A DNA stretch of 64,000 nucleotides from Stutzerimonas stutzeri RCH2 (GCF_000327065.1 NC_019936.1:1922001-1986000); one strand, 5' to 3'; shown: positions 18,530-28,228, counted from the stretch's first letter. Translations and numbers: made by a program. The notes: generated by a model from the sequence alone, not told the origin.

Positions 18530-20746
18530 TTATTTGGAATTGCTGGCGTATTCGTACTGGTAGTAGCCGTACTCGCCGTAGGTGGAGGCTTTGCGCACGA
18601 CTGCGTTGAAGATCACGCCCTTGACCAGCAGGCCGTTCTGCTCGAGGCGACGCTTGGCCGCTTCGATTTCCTTCAAGCCGTTCAGACCGTAGCGGGTGAC
18701 CATCAGCGTGGTACCTGCCTGGCTGCCGACCAGCGCCGCATCGGTAACCGCCAGGATCGGCGGGGTATCGAAGATCACCAGGTCGTACATATGGCTGATT
18801 TCTTTGACGAAGCGCGAGAAGTTCTCGTGCATCAGCAGTTCCGACGGGTTCGGCGGCAGCTGCCCGTGGGTGATCACGTGCAGGTTGTTCAGCTGAGTCT
18901 TCTGGATGGCATCGAACAGCGTGATGCGGCCGGAGAGGATGTCGGACAGCCCCTTGTCGCCATCACAACGCATGACCTTGTGCAGGTAGCCCTTGCGCAT
19001 GTCAGCGTCGATCAGCAGTACACGCTTGCCGGATTGTGCGACCACAGCAGCCAGGTTGGTGGTGACGAACGACTTGCCCACCGCCGGGCTTGGGCCGGTA
19101 ATCATCAACACGTTGTTCTTGGCTTCGATCATCGCGAAGTGCAGGCTGGTACGCAGGCTGCGCATGGCTTCGGTGGCGAGGTCGGCCGGGTCGTTGATGG
19201 TCAGCAGGTAGGAAGCGGTGCTCTTGTCACGCTTGAAGTTGGCCAGGCGCTTCTCCAGCGCAGACTGCTTCTCGGTGAACGGAATCGAGGCGTAAACCGG
19301 GGTGCCGGTGCGCTCGATGTCTTCCGGGTTCTCGACGCCGCGCTTGAGTGCTTCACGCACATAGACGAAGGCCGTGGCGAGCAGGGCGCCCAGCAGGGTG
19401 GCGACGATCACTACCAGCGGCTTGTTCGGCTTGACCGGGTTTTCCAGATCCGCTGCGGCATGGTCGATGATGCGAACGTTACCGACGGTGCCGGCACGGA
19501 TGATGTCCAGTTCCTGCGTCTTGTTCAGCAGCATGGAGTAGGTTTCCGAGGAAACTTCCACGTCACGGGTCAGACGCAGCAGTTCCTGCTGGGTCGACGG
19601 CAGGGTACCGATCTGCTTCTCCAGCTCTTCCTTCTGCATCTGCAGTTGGTTGATCTGATTCATCAGCGCCTGGAAGTTCGGGTGCTGACGGGTGAAGCGG
19701 CGTTCCATCTCGGTGCGCTTGAGGTTCTGCTCGGAGATCTGACGTTCCATGTCAACGATGCGATCGAGCACCGACTGCGTTTCCGCGGTGATGTCGACCG
19801 AGCGCGAGCCGGTCTGATACTTGTTCAGTGCCGTCTGTGCCGCTTCGAGATTGCGGCGTACGGTCGGGATCTGCTCGTTGAGGAACTCCAGGCTCTGGGT
19901 CGCTTCAGCGGCGTTGCGGGCGATGTTCTGCTCGACATACAGATTGGCCACTTCTTCCAGCACGCGGATCGCATGGGCCGGATCGGTGTCTTCGAGCGTC
20001 ACGTTGACGATGCCCGACTGCTTGCCGCGCTCGGCCGCCGACAGGCGCTGCTGGAAGCTTTCGGTGGTGTTGTAGGTGCGGTTCTTCACCACGGTGAACG
20101 TAGTGCCGGGGCGTGCATTCAGTTCACCCACGGTGACGCGATAGCCTTCGTTCTCAACCGGCTCGCCGACTACGCCCTGCACAACGACTTCGCCGTCCTG
20201 ATCGCGCAGGATGAAGCCGTTGTTTTCAGCAGCCTCGAGAGTCAGCTCCTTGCCGTGCACCTTGTCCGGTACTTCCAGCTGGGTGACCTTCAGAGTCTCG
20301 CCACCCCAGGCGTAGCCGCCCAGGCCGGCCGGGTGCCAGCCCAGCTCGCCTTCTTCGCTCGGCTCGAACCGGCGTGCCATGAAGCCGCCGATGATCGGGA
20401 AGTGGTGGGGAGTGATGTTGATGTCGAGGTTCAGTTTACTGACCGCGCCGCCAACGACCGAGCGCGACTTCAGCAGCGCGATCTCGGTTTGTGCCGGGGA
20501 TACCGGTGGGTTGGTGTTGACCACATCGGTCAGGCTCGGCAGGCCGCTCTTGGGCTCGATCTGAATCATCGCGCTGGCAAGGTAGACCGGTGTTGCAAGC
20601 AGGGCATAAGCGATCCCCAGGGCCGCGAAGAACCCGGTGATGCTCATGATCAGCACGCGATTGTTTATGAAGGTGTCAAAGAGGTGGGCCAGGTCGATGT
20701 CCTTGTCCTCTTTGGTTTCATAGATTGGGCGGGGCATGGTTGTCAT
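18530..20746 (-). CDS. wzc: Tyrosine autokinase / polysaccharide co-polymerase Wzc
   Basis: A 738-residue inner-membrane PCP-2a protein. A Wzz domain sits between two membrane segments (about 32-52 and 445-465), with a long coiled-coil periplasmic region (about 270-430). The cytoplasmic BY-kinase domain has Walker A GPSPAVGKS (Lys about 557), A' LLIDADMR and B LVIFDTPP. The tail is a tyrosine cluster, YGEYGYYQYEY, the autophosphorylation site. It controls polymer length and export together with Wza. AAGGAA precedes the start by 6 bp. The cognate phosphatase gene wzb lies 13 bp upstream, so the two are co-translated. Confidence 0.96.
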   Translation of the reverse strand: MTTMPRPIYETKEDKDIDLAHLFDTFINNRVLIMSITGFFAALGIAYALLATPVYLASAMIQIEPKSGLPSLTDVVNTNPPVSPAQTEIALLKSRSVVGGAVSKLNLDINITPHHFPIIGGFMARRFEPSEEGELGWHPAGLGGYAWGGETLKVTQLEVPDKVHGKELTLEAAENNGFILRDQDGEVVVQGVVGEPVENEGYRVTVGELNARPGTTFTVVKNRTYNTTESFQQRLSAAERGKQSGIVNVTLEDTDPAHAIRVLEEVANLYVEQNIARNAAEATQSLEFLNEQIPTVRRNLEAAQTALNKYQTGSRSVDITAETQSVLDRIVDMERQISEQNLKRTEMERRFTRQHPNFQALMNQINQLQMQKEELEKQIGTLPSTQQELLRLTRDVEVSSETYSMLLNKTQELDIIRAGTVGNVRIIDHAAADLENPVKPNKPLVVIVATLLGALLATAFVYVREALKRGVENPEDIERTGTPVYASIPFTEKQSALEKRLANFKRDKSTASYLLTINDPADLATEAMRSLRTSLHFAMIEAKNNVLMITGPSPAVGKSFVTTNLAAVVAQSGKRVLLIDADMRKGYLHKVMRCDGDKGLSDILSGRITLFDAIQKTQLNNLHVITHGQLPPNPSELLMHENFSRFVKEISHMYDLVIFDTPPILAVTDAALVGSQAGTTLMVTRYGLNGLKEIEAAKRRLEQNGLLVKGVIFNAVVRKASTYGEYGYYQYEYASNSK

Positions 20747-20759
20747 CGAAGTTCCTTCT

Positions 20760-21197
20760 TCATTTCAGGTAAGGAAGCCAGCTCTCGACGGATTTCGTCA
20801 GGAGATTGTGGACATGTTCAAAAGCGGGTTTGGACTGGCGGTACGGATCCGGAATTTCCAGTTCGTCCTGCCATTTGCCGATAAGAAACGTTTTGCCATG
20901 CACCTCGGGTGCGATCTGGCGAATGTGCTGAATGTGGCTATGCTCCATCGCCAGGATCAGGTCGGCCTGGTGCAACATGTGGCTGTCGACCTGGCGCGCG
21001 CAGTGGGCCGGAAGCTCCAGCCCGTTGTCCTGCAATACTTCGTGGGCGGTCTTGTCCATCGGGTTACCTACTAATGCACCAATCCCTGCCGAGCTGATCG
21101 TCAGGTCCTGGCCGCTTAGCCTGTGTGCGAACAACGCTTCGGCCGTGGGGCTTCGACAGATGTTTCCGACACAGACGATCAAGATGTTCTTGAACAT
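20760..21197 (-). CDS. wzb: Low-molecular-weight protein tyrosine phosphatase Wzb
   Basis: A 145-residue phosphatase that removes phosphate from the Wzc tyrosine tail. The P-loop C-X5-R is VCVGNICRS, with nucleophile Cys9 and Arg15. The general acid Asp117 is in the DPYRQS loop. Length is standard for the family. GAGGT precedes the ATG at 21197. It lies just upstream of wzc in the same direction, the usual functional pair. Confidence 0.95.
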   Translation of the reverse strand: MFKNILIVCVGNICRSPTAEALFAHRLSGQDLTISSAGIGALVGNPMDKTAHEVLQDNGLELPAHCARQVDSHMLHQADLILAMEHSHIQHIRQIAPEVHGKTFLIGKWQDELEIPDPYRQSKPAFEHVHNLLTKSVESWLPYLK

Positions 21198-21291
21198 GAA
21201 TTCAACCTCGTGGCCGCTGGTTCGCAGCCGCCGGGGTGCGGCCCGGGGTGAACGAATGTGAGATTTTTGGGAGAGTCATTAGTTCCTTCCT

Positions 21292-21319
21292 GCCACGCCT
21301 TAATGCGGCGTGGCTTTTT
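21292..21319 (+). terminator. Plus-strand terminator-like hairpin between two minus-strand genes
   Basis: GCCACGCC (21292-21299) and GGCGTGGC (21307-21314) form a perfect 8-bp stem with a 7-base loop, followed by TTTTT (21315-21319). The T-run makes it a terminator for plus-strand transcripts, although wcaJ and wzb on either side are minus-strand genes. It lies in their 157-bp gap. On the minus strand it is only a hairpin. Confidence 0.6.
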
Positions 21320-21354
21320 CGAGTCTTTTCGGCGGCACGCGAAGCGTGCGTCGA

Positions 21355-22782
21355 TCAGTACACGTCCTTGTTGAAGATCAGTGCTGGCGGGGTACGGACA
21401 AGGATGTAGAGGTCGAACCAGACCGACCAACGCTCGATGTAGTCGAGGTCGAACTCGACGCGTTTCTCGATCTTTTCCAAGGTGTCGGTCTCACCCCGAT
21501 AGCCGTTGATCTGCGCCCAGCCGGTAATGCCTGGCTTGACCCGATGGCGGGAGGAGTATTCCGCCACGGCATCTTCGAACAGCACGCCAGCTGCTTTCGT
21601 GGCGGTGGCATGAGGACGAGGACCGACCATGGACATGCTGCCGAGGAAGACGTTCAACAGCTGCGGCAGTTCATCGAGACTGGTCTTGCGGATGAAGCGG
21701 CCGACACGGGTGATGCGATCGTCGCCACGGGTGGTCTGCCGATCGGCGTTGGCGTCGGACTTCTCGTGGTACATCGAGCGGAACTTGAAGACCTCGATCA
21801 GGCGGTTGTTATAGCCGTAGCGCTTCTGCTTGAAGAGCACCGGGCCGGGCGAGTCGAGCTTGATCGCGAGGGCGATCGCCAGCATGACCGGGGCCGCGGC
21901 GAGCAGGGCGATGCTGGAGATGACGATGTCTTCCAGGCGCTTGAACATCGGCGACCAGCCGCGCAGCGGCAGATCCGAAGCGATGAGGGTAGGCAGACCG
22001 CCGATTTCGGTGATGCGCTTGTCGGCGTGGCGGAAGGCAACCATGTCCGGCACCAGCAGAACGTTCACCGGCAGCTTGCGCAGTTCGGCGATTACCTGGC
22101 CGATCCGGCTGTCGGCGAACCAGGGCAGGGCGACCAGAACCTGGGTGACCTTTTCGTCGCGGATCATCCGCTCCAGGTCGCGGGTGTTGCCGAGCAGAGG
22201 CAGGTTGGCCAGTTCTTTCGGCAGACGCTCGAGGCGGTCATCGATGAAGCCGAGCACGCCGGTACGGATGTCGCGATGGTTCTGCAGGTATTCGGCAACG
22301 CGTATACCGTTGTCGGTGCCGCCGAGGATGACCGCGTTCTGCAGAAACATGCCGCGCGCCATGAGCCGGCGGAACAGGGCCAGCATCGCCAGGCGCTCTG
22401 CGCCGAACAGCGCGGCACTGGTGAAGAACCAGAACGCCAGGTGCTTGGCCTCCAGATAGCCGAAAAGGCCCATGCCCTGATGCATGAAGATCAGGAAGCT
22501 GAAGGCTGCAGCCCAGGCGATGAGCATCACGCGGAAACGCAGCAGGGTGCTGAACACCTCCTCGCTGTAGATGCCGGCGGTCTGGAAAATGATGATGCTG
22601 AGGACCGCGAAGAAGCCTAGGAAAGCACTGAATGTGCCGCTGGTGGGCAGGTCCATGAAGGCCAACAGCAGCAGTCCCGGCAGGATGGCCGTAAGGCCGT
22701 GTATCAGGCGAATGCTGGCGAGGAAGTAATCGACGAAACTCGGGTGAGCATATTCAAGGGTTCCAACTGACTGTACGCGCAT
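21355..22782 (-). CDS. wcaJ: Undecaprenyl-phosphate glucose phosphotransferase (WcaJ type)
   Basis: A 475-residue polytopic phosphoglycosyl transferase. Four or five hydrophobic segments fill the N-terminal 140 residues. A CoA-binding-like domain follows ([16 protein letters not shown]), then the catalytic C-terminal domain with [21 protein letters not shown] and SMVGPRPHA. It should transfer glucose-1-phosphate (sometimes galactose) to undecaprenyl phosphate and so start the EPS repeat. ATG 22782 (MRVQSVGT) is chosen: GGAG lies 6 bp upstream, while an ATG four codons earlier has no spaced site. It is the first gene of the EPS transcription unit. Confidence 0.93.
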   Translation of the reverse strand: MRVQSVGTLEYAHPSFVDYFLASIRLIHGLTAILPGLLLLAFMDLPTSGTFSAFLGFFAVLSIIIFQTAGIYSEEVFSTLLRFRVMLIAWAAAFSFLIFMHQGMGLFGYLEAKHLAFWFFTSAALFGAERLAMLALFRRLMARGMFLQNAVILGGTDNGIRVAEYLQNHRDIRTGVLGFIDDRLERLPKELANLPLLGNTRDLERMIRDEKVTQVLVALPWFADSRIGQVIAELRKLPVNVLLVPDMVAFRHADKRITEIGGLPTLIASDLPLRGWSPMFKRLEDIVISSIALLAAAPVMLAIALAIKLDSPGPVLFKQKRYGYNNRLIEVFKFRSMYHEKSDANADRQTTRGDDRITRVGRFIRKTSLDELPQLLNVFLGSMSMVGPRPHATATKAAGVLFEDAVAEYSSRHRVKPGITGWAQINGYRGETDTLEKIEKRVEFDLDYIERWSVWFDLYILVRTPPALIFNKDVY

Positions 22783-23157
22783 ACAAGGCTCCATCCTCAG
22801 CTCAAAGCTGGCTCAAATCTCGAATTAATCGCCGCGGTACGCGGGGGATTGATAGCAGGCCGCCATCGCAACCGTGATCGGGACTCCTGCTCCGACCGTG
22901 CCTCTCGGGATGAGTTCAGTGGTAGTCAGCGGGCTGCCAAAAAAATGAGCTAATCCTCGAAAAGCGCGCAAATAGCTGTTTTCAAACGTCTTTGAGCAAG
23001 ACCTTGCTCGATCTCGGTGGGCTAATCAGCGACGCCGTAGTGACCAGCGGCAGCATTGATCGAAGATTTGGATTAATCCCGCTGCGCCTGTCTGCCACAA
23101 CTTCCGCCCTCGGGCTGGGTCGTATGCAGCGACGTGAATCGAGAGAAGGGAACGGCC
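22783..23157. other. Divergent intergenic region between wcaJ and the lipid kinase gene
   Basis: This 375-bp region has no gene. It must carry the promoter of the minus-strand EPS operon and that of the plus-strand kinase. The middle (about 22935-23000) is AT-richer than its surroundings, as expected for promoters. No clear -35/-10 pair, RpoN site or known regulator box could be fixed by eye. Confidence 0.4.
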
Positions 23158-24069
23158 ATGAGCGATGCCAAGGCGCTGCTGATATTGCACGGGAAACAGG
23201 CCCTGAACGATGAGGTGCGTGAGGCGGTGCGACAGCAGCGTGACTATGGGTGGGACCTGGCGGTACGAGTCACGTGGGAGCCAGGCGATGCGCAACGCCT
23301 GGTCGCCGAAGCGCTGGATGCCGGTTATTCCAAGCTGGTCGCTGGCGGCGGAGATGGCACCTTGCGTGAAGTGGCCGAAGCGATGCTCCAGGCGCAAGCG
23401 CAGGCGAGCCTCGCCTTGATGCCGCTGGGCAGTGCTAACGATTTCGCCAAGGCTGCTGGGATACCGCTGGACCCGTTCGAGGCGCTTGGTCTGTTAGATG
23501 AGCCTGCCCGCTGGGTCGATGTTGGCGAAATGAATGGCCAGCCGTTCGTCAATATGGCGACCGGTGGTTTCGGCTCCAAAGTCACGGCCAGCACGTCGGA
23601 AGACCTCAAGCGAGTCCTGGGTGGCGGTGCCTATCTGCTGACCGGTCTGACTCGCTTCGCCGAGATCCATTCGGCTCGCGGCCGGTTCACTGGGCCGGGG
23701 TTCGACTGGGAGGGTGAGTTTCTTGCGCTGGGCATCGGTAACGGTAGACAGGCTGGCGGCGGACAGCTGCTTTGCCCGCAGGCGAAGATTGATGACGGGC
23801 TGCTGGATGTATGTATCGTGCCGGCGCCTGCCGATGCGGTCGGCACACTGGGCACACTGCTAAGTGGCGGTCTGCTGGGCGTCGACGCGGTGTCGGTCAG
23901 TGCCCGGGTACCCTGGCTGGAGGTCGAGGCACCTAGCGCCATCGACATCAATCTGGATGGCGAACCCTCCACGGCCGCACATCTGCGCTTCGATGTGCGT
24001 GCCGGGGCGTTGCGCCTGCACTTGCCAGCCGACTGCCCGTTGCTGGGTCCGGCTTCCTCGGCGCCTTAG
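23158..24069 (+). CDS. yegS: YegS-like lipid kinase (diacylglycerol kinase catalytic domain)
   Basis: A 303-residue lipid kinase. The nucleotide-binding block VAGGGDGTLREV (about 62-73), ALMPLGSANDFAK and the C-terminal DDGLLDVCIV are the DAGK-family signatures. YegS of E. coli phosphorylates phosphatidylglycerol in vitro; the substrate here is unknown. The frame is open from 23134, but ATG 23158 has AAGGGA about 7 bp upstream and begins at the conserved region. It stands alone. Confidence 0.88.
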   Translation: MSDAKALLILHGKQALNDEVREAVRQQRDYGWDLAVRVTWEPGDAQRLVAEALDAGYSKLVAGGGDGTLREVAEAMLQAQAQASLALMPLGSANDFAKAAGIPLDPFEALGLLDEPARWVDVGEMNGQPFVNMATGGFGSKVTASTSEDLKRVLGGGAYLLTGLTRFAEIHSARGRFTGPGFDWEGEFLALGIGNGRQAGGGQLLCPQAKIDDGLLDVCIVPAPADAVGTLGTLLSGGLLGVDAVSVSARVPWLEVEAPSAIDINLDGEPSTAAHLRFDVRAGALRLHLPADCPLLGPASSAP

Positions 24070-24179
24070 GAAAGGCTCCGACCGGGCGTCTGATTGTGAA
24101 AAAAAGCCCCGGCGATGCATAAAGCGATGGGCGATGCGGCCGATACTCCTATCACCACGTTTTCCCAAGGAGCCTGGAA

Positions 24180-25112
24180 ATGGCCGGCATTCTCGATTCA
24201 GTCGATCAACGCACCCGTCTCGTGGGGCAGAATCGCCTGGAGATTCTCATGTTCCGGCTCGGCGGACGGCAGAAGTTCGCCATCAACGTCTTCAAGGTTC
24301 AGGAAGTCGTCCAGCTGCCGAAAATGACGCTCATGCCCCACCGCCATAGCTCGGTCTGCGGCGTGGTCAATCTGCGTGGCCAGACCCTGCCGGTGGTCGA
24401 TCTTTCCAGAGCCATCGGCTTGCGGCCGCTGGTGCCCGATGAGCGCAGCACCATCATCGTTACCGAGTACAACCGCACCGTGCAGGCGTTCCTGGTCGGC
24501 GGTGTGGATCGCATCGTCAACCTCAACTGGGAAGCGGTCATGCCGCCACCCACCACGGCAGGACGCCAGCATTACCTGACGTCGATCACCAAGGTGGACG
24601 ACGAACTGGTCGAGGTGATCGACGTGGAGAAGGTGCTCGCGGAAATCGTGCCTTACGACACCAGCATTTCTGCCGAGCGCCTGGCCGATCCGATCCTCGA
24701 GCGCGCCCGTGGACGAGAAGTGCTCTGCGTGGATGACTCCAGCGTTGCGCTGTCGCAGCTGCGCGAGACCCTCAGCCAGCTCGGTCTGAAGATCCACACC
24801 GCGAGCGATGGACTGAAGGGGCTGAACATGCTCAAGGCCTGGGCTGATGCCGGCGAGGTGCTGACCGACAAGCTGCTGATGGTTTTCACCGATGCGGAAA
24901 TGCCGGAGATGGATGGTTATCGACTGACTACCGAGATTCGTCACGACCCGCGGTTGCGGGATCTCTATGTGGTACTGCACACCTCGCTGTCGGGCAGCTT
25001 CAATCTGGCAATGGTGCAGAAGGTCGGCTGCGACAACTTCCTCTCCAAGTTCCAGCCGGAGAAGCTCGTCGATGTGATTCAGGATCGCCTGAAACTCGAC
25101 GAACAGGACTGA
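24180..25112 (+). CDS. cheV: Chemotaxis coupling/response-regulator protein CheV
   Basis: A 310-residue fusion of a CheW domain (about 18-165, with INVFKVQEVVQLP and VCGVVNLRGQTLPVVDLS) and a receiver domain (about 175-305). The receiver has the acidic pair in VLCVDDS, phospho-acceptor Asp238 in FTDAEMPEMDGY and Lys in FLSKF. It links chemoreceptors to CheA, with a phosphorylation switch. AAGGAG lies 8 bp before the ATG. No other chemotaxis gene is near, which is usual for cheV in Pseudomonas. Confidence 0.94.
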   Translation: MAGILDSVDQRTRLVGQNRLEILMFRLGGRQKFAINVFKVQEVVQLPKMTLMPHRHSSVCGVVNLRGQTLPVVDLSRAIGLRPLVPDERSTIIVTEYNRTVQAFLVGGVDRIVNLNWEAVMPPPTTAGRQHYLTSITKVDDELVEVIDVEKVLAEIVPYDTSISAERLADPILERARGREVLCVDDSSVALSQLRETLSQLGLKIHTASDGLKGLNMLKAWADAGEVLTDKLLMVFTDAEMPEMDGYRLTTEIRHDPRLRDLYVVLHTSLSGSFNLAMVQKVGCDNFLSKFQPEKLVDVIQDRLKLDEQD

Positions 25113-25192
25113 TCCATCCCTCTGCGCCGGCTGCTGAATAGAGCGGCCGGCGCCTGCTATGCTGCTGCGCTTTCCCTTCGAGGAGGCGCGGC

Positions 25193-25993
25193 ATGCATCT
25201 CTCATCGCTCTATCGTTTTCCGCTCAAGTCCGGCGCTGGTGAATCGCTGCAGCATTGCGCCAGTGATGCGCTTGGCCTGGTTGGCGATCGACGCTGGATG
25301 GTGGTCGCTGCCGGCACCGGACGCTTCCTCACCCAACGTGTGGCGCCGCGGATGGCACTGTTGCAGGCACGCTGGAAGGGCCAGAACGCCTTGCGCCTGA
25401 CTGCGCCAGGCATGCAGGAATTGCTGGTGCCGGTGCCCGATACCCGCGAGATGCGCTGCGTGCAGATCTGGAGTTCGAATGCCGTTGTGCCGGATGCCGG
25501 AGAAGCTGCGGCCGCTTGGCTGACCAGCTTTCTTGACCAGGCCTGTCGGCTGGTACACCTGCCGCTGGACGATGGAATTCAGGTCGATATCGACTACGCG
25601 CGGCTCGGCGAGCGCACGGCCTTCAGCGACGGATTCCCGTTTCTGCTGATTGGCCAGGCATCGCTGGATGACCTGATCCATCGAGTCGGGCGTCCACTGG
25701 ATATGCTGCGCTTTCGCCCGAATCTGGTCGTCAGCGGCGCGGAGCCTTACGCGGAGGATAGCTGGAAGCGTATCCGTATCGGCCAGCTGGCCTTTCGTGT
25801 GGTCAAGCCCTGTTCCCGCTGCGTCATCCCCACACTCGACCCATTCACAGCAGAGCGCGAGCCGGATCGCGAGCCGCTGAACACACTGCTGTCGTATCGC
25901 AAAGGGCAGGGTGGGGTTTTCTTCGGGCAGAACCTGATTGCCGAGGGCATCGGCGAACTGGCTGTGGGGGCGCCGGTGGAAGTGCTCGACTGA
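25193..25993 (+). CDS. MOSC-domain protein (YcbX-like)
   Basis: A 266-residue protein with an N-terminal MOSC beta-barrel (LYRFPLKSGAGESL, GDRRWMVVAAGTGRFLTQR) and a C-terminal MOSC domain with FRPNLVVSGAEPYAEDSW and VKPCSRCVIPTLDP. The Cys in that last block is the conserved sulfur or molybdenum-cofactor-linked residue of MOSC proteins. E. coli YcbX detoxifies N-hydroxylated bases with the help of the molybdenum cofactor, but is longer and carries an extra ferredoxin domain that is absent here. GAGGAGG precedes the start by about 5 bp. It may share a transcript with cheV, 80 bp upstream. Confidence 0.87.
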   Translation: MHLSSLYRFPLKSGAGESLQHCASDALGLVGDRRWMVVAAGTGRFLTQRVAPRMALLQARWKGQNALRLTAPGMQELLVPVPDTREMRCVQIWSSNAVVPDAGEAAAAWLTSFLDQACRLVHLPLDDGIQVDIDYARLGERTAFSDGFPFLLIGQASLDDLIHRVGRPLDMLRFRPNLVVSGAEPYAEDSWKRIRIGQLAFRVVKPCSRCVIPTLDPFTAEREPDREPLNTLLSYRKGQGGVFFGQNLIAEGIGELAVGAPVEVLD

Positions 25994-26003
25994 TCAAGGC
26001 AGG

Positions 26004-26039
26004 CATGACGATGGCAGGCGCGGGCCGGCCATCGTCATG
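26004..26039. terminator. Perfect inverted repeat between convergent genes
   Basis: CATGACGATGGC (26004-26015) and GCCATCGTCATG (26028-26039) are perfect 12-bp arms around a GC-rich 12-base loop. The element fills the 52 bp between the MOSC stop (+) and the slt stop (-). There is no T-run on either side, so it is probably a two-way stop or 3'-end protecting hairpin, not a classical intrinsic terminator. Confidence 0.55.
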
Positions 26040-26045
26040 TGCCCT

Positions 26046-27968
26046 CTATTGCGATTCGAAGTAGCGCTCGTGCCATTCCACCAGCGGTTGCGGTGAGTTC
26101 AGCTTCTGCCCGTAGATGACCGAATAGGTCAGCACGTTCTGCACGTACTGGCGGGTCTCGTCGAACGGAATGTTTTCCACCCACACATCGAACGACAGAT
26201 GCTCGGCATTGCGCAGCCATTGACGGACGCGACCGGGGCCGGCGTTGTAAGCGGCCGAGGCAAGCACGCGGTTGCCATTGAACTGTCCGTAGATCTGGCT
26301 GAGATAAGCGGTACCCAGCTGGATATTGGTGGTCGGGTTGAGCACCTGCTGCGGTGAGGCCAGCGGGATGTTGAAGCGCTTGGCGGTTTCCTTGGCGGTG
26401 GCAGGCATCAGCTGCATCAGGCCGGTGGCGCCGACGTGCGAGCGGGCGTCGGCCATGAACGCACTTTCCTGGCGGGTCACTGCGAACGCCCAGCTGGGAT
26501 GGATCTCGCGCGCCCGTGAGGCCTGGACCAGCGCATTGCGATGCGCCATGGGGAAGCGGATATCGAGGTCGTCCCAATATTGCGCCTGGCTTATGGTGCG
26601 GATGGCCGGGAAGTACCATTCCTTCTCATAGGCGATGCGCGCCTGCGCGACCATTTCGTCGCGGCTGAACAGCCGGCTGACGTGATACCACTCGCGGCGG
26701 CCATCGACGATCTGCCCGCGGTCGTGGAACTCCAGCGCGCGGCGAATACCGGCGGTATTGCGCACCTTCTGCACGACCTTCGGATCGAGCGCCAGCGGTT
26801 GATGGTTCAGCTTGTATGGTGCCTGGATGCGGTCGGCCGACAGAAAGCCGTAGAAATCCCGCTCCTCGGCCACCGGCTGATAGAGCAGGGCGGCCTGCTT
26901 GCTCTCCGGCTTGGCCAGTTGCAGGCTGCGCGCTTGCCAGTAGCGCCAGCGGTTGGTATTGGCCAGCTCATCCGGAAAGCGCTGCGTCAGCTGGTAGGCT
27001 TCATTCCACTGGCCCTGGCGCAGCAGCAGACGGGTGCGCCATTCGGTGACGGTGTTGTCGCGTAGCTCGGGATCGTATTCGGCCATTACCTTGAGCGCAC
27101 GTGCATCGAAGCGCTTGGCCAGGGTCAGCCCGATCTGCCGGGCAATGGCGACCTTTTCCTCGGGCGAAAAGGCGAAACGGCGTGCGTAACCATCGAGCAG
27201 ACTCAATGCCTGCTCGGGGTCCTGGCGCGCGAGGCGCCGCAGGCCGATCGAAACGACGTCGGCCATCGCCGGGCTGGTCGGCGAGAAGCGCTCAGCCTGG
27301 CGAAGCATCTGAGGTTTCTGGGCGACATCGATCATCAGCTGACCCTGGCTCTGCAGCGTTGGCAGGCGCTTCACCAGGAAGCTGGCGACCCCGTAGTTGC
27401 CGCTCTCCACGGCCAGCTTGGTGCGCTTCCAGCGCCGGTCTTCGGTCAAGAGGCCCTTGGACTCCCAGAGTTCGAACAGCGGGTCGCAGGAATTGTGCTG
27501 CGACTTGCCGACCAGCCACAGTCGCTCGGTCGCGGCGTCGGCGCCCGGAAGGCCGTTGCGCAACTGATACTGAGCGAACAGGCAGTCCAGCTCGGTGAAG
27601 TTCATCTTCGGGTCGTAATAACGGGTAAAGGTCTGCCAATCGCCGCGCGCGGCCAGCAGGCGCAGCCAGCGCAGCTTCATCCAGCTGATCTGTGGCAGAT
27701 CGCCGTGCTCGGCGAGGAATTTCTCGACTTCCTGGTTGCTCGCGGACTTCAGCCGATGAGTCAGTTCGTCGTAGGCAAGGTATGGCTCCAGTGGATAGTC
27801 ACGCAGCGCGCTCTGATAGCGGCGGTACGGCCCGCTGTCGCCCTTGGCGAGGGCCTGTTTGGCCTCGTCGTAGTACTGGCGTTGTTGACTGAGGCTGGCG
27901 GCGGACGCATCCAGGCCGATGGCTGAAACAAACAGGCAGAAACACAAACTGGAGAGTCGGCCGCGCAT
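26046..27968 (-). CDS. slt: Soluble lytic murein transglycosylase (Slt70-like)
   Basis: A 640-residue periplasmic enzyme that cuts peptidoglycan between MurNAc and GlcNAc with formation of anhydro-MurNAc. The signal peptide (MRGRLSSLCFCLFVSAIGLDASA) is followed by a long alpha-helical superhelical domain, a linker domain and the C-terminal SLT domain. The catalytic Glu is in VTRQESAFM, followed by GATGLMQLMP and AYNAGPGRVRQWL. Length and order match Slt70. It is a single gene, convergent with the MOSC gene. Confidence 0.93.
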   Translation of the reverse strand: MRGRLSSLCFCLFVSAIGLDASAASLSQQRQYYDEAKQALAKGDSGPYRRYQSALRDYPLEPYLAYDELTHRLKSASNQEVEKFLAEHGDLPQISWMKLRWLRLLAARGDWQTFTRYYDPKMNFTELDCLFAQYQLRNGLPGADAATERLWLVGKSQHNSCDPLFELWESKGLLTEDRRWKRTKLAVESGNYGVASFLVKRLPTLQSQGQLMIDVAQKPQMLRQAERFSPTSPAMADVVSIGLRRLARQDPEQALSLLDGYARRFAFSPEEKVAIARQIGLTLAKRFDARALKVMAEYDPELRDNTVTEWRTRLLLRQGQWNEAYQLTQRFPDELANTNRWRYWQARSLQLAKPESKQAALLYQPVAEERDFYGFLSADRIQAPYKLNHQPLALDPKVVQKVRNTAGIRRALEFHDRGQIVDGRREWYHVSRLFSRDEMVAQARIAYEKEWYFPAIRTISQAQYWDDLDIRFPMAHRNALVQASRAREIHPSWAFAVTRQESAFMADARSHVGATGLMQLMPATAKETAKRFNIPLASPQQVLNPTTNIQLGTAYLSQIYGQFNGNRVLASAAYNAGPGRVRQWLRNAEHLSFDVWVENIPFDETRQYVQNVLTYSVIYGQKLNSPQPLVEWHERYFESQ

Positions 27969-28228
27969 GGTACATCCGTAAAACGGGGGGCGTTGAGGTG
28001 ACAGGCTGCGTGTGTGCCGGGGCGACGCACGAAACGGCCTGCTGCAGGGGCTAGCTTAGCCTGCCGCATCGGCCAGTTAAACGCGCATTAAGCTCCGGTA
28101 ACAAACAAAGGCGCACTTCCGACGAGCGTACGTCGCCATTCGCTACCCGGTATCCGTCCGAAACGGCGCGGGCGCGCCCGTACGGCTGATAAAACGCCGC
28201 CCGCAGCGGGCGGCCGGCAGCTATCTGC

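Noticed and set aside
18296..20884. An 862-codon plus-strand frame
   Set aside because: It is antisense to wzc, which has complete kinase motifs; a GC-rich third-position shadow.
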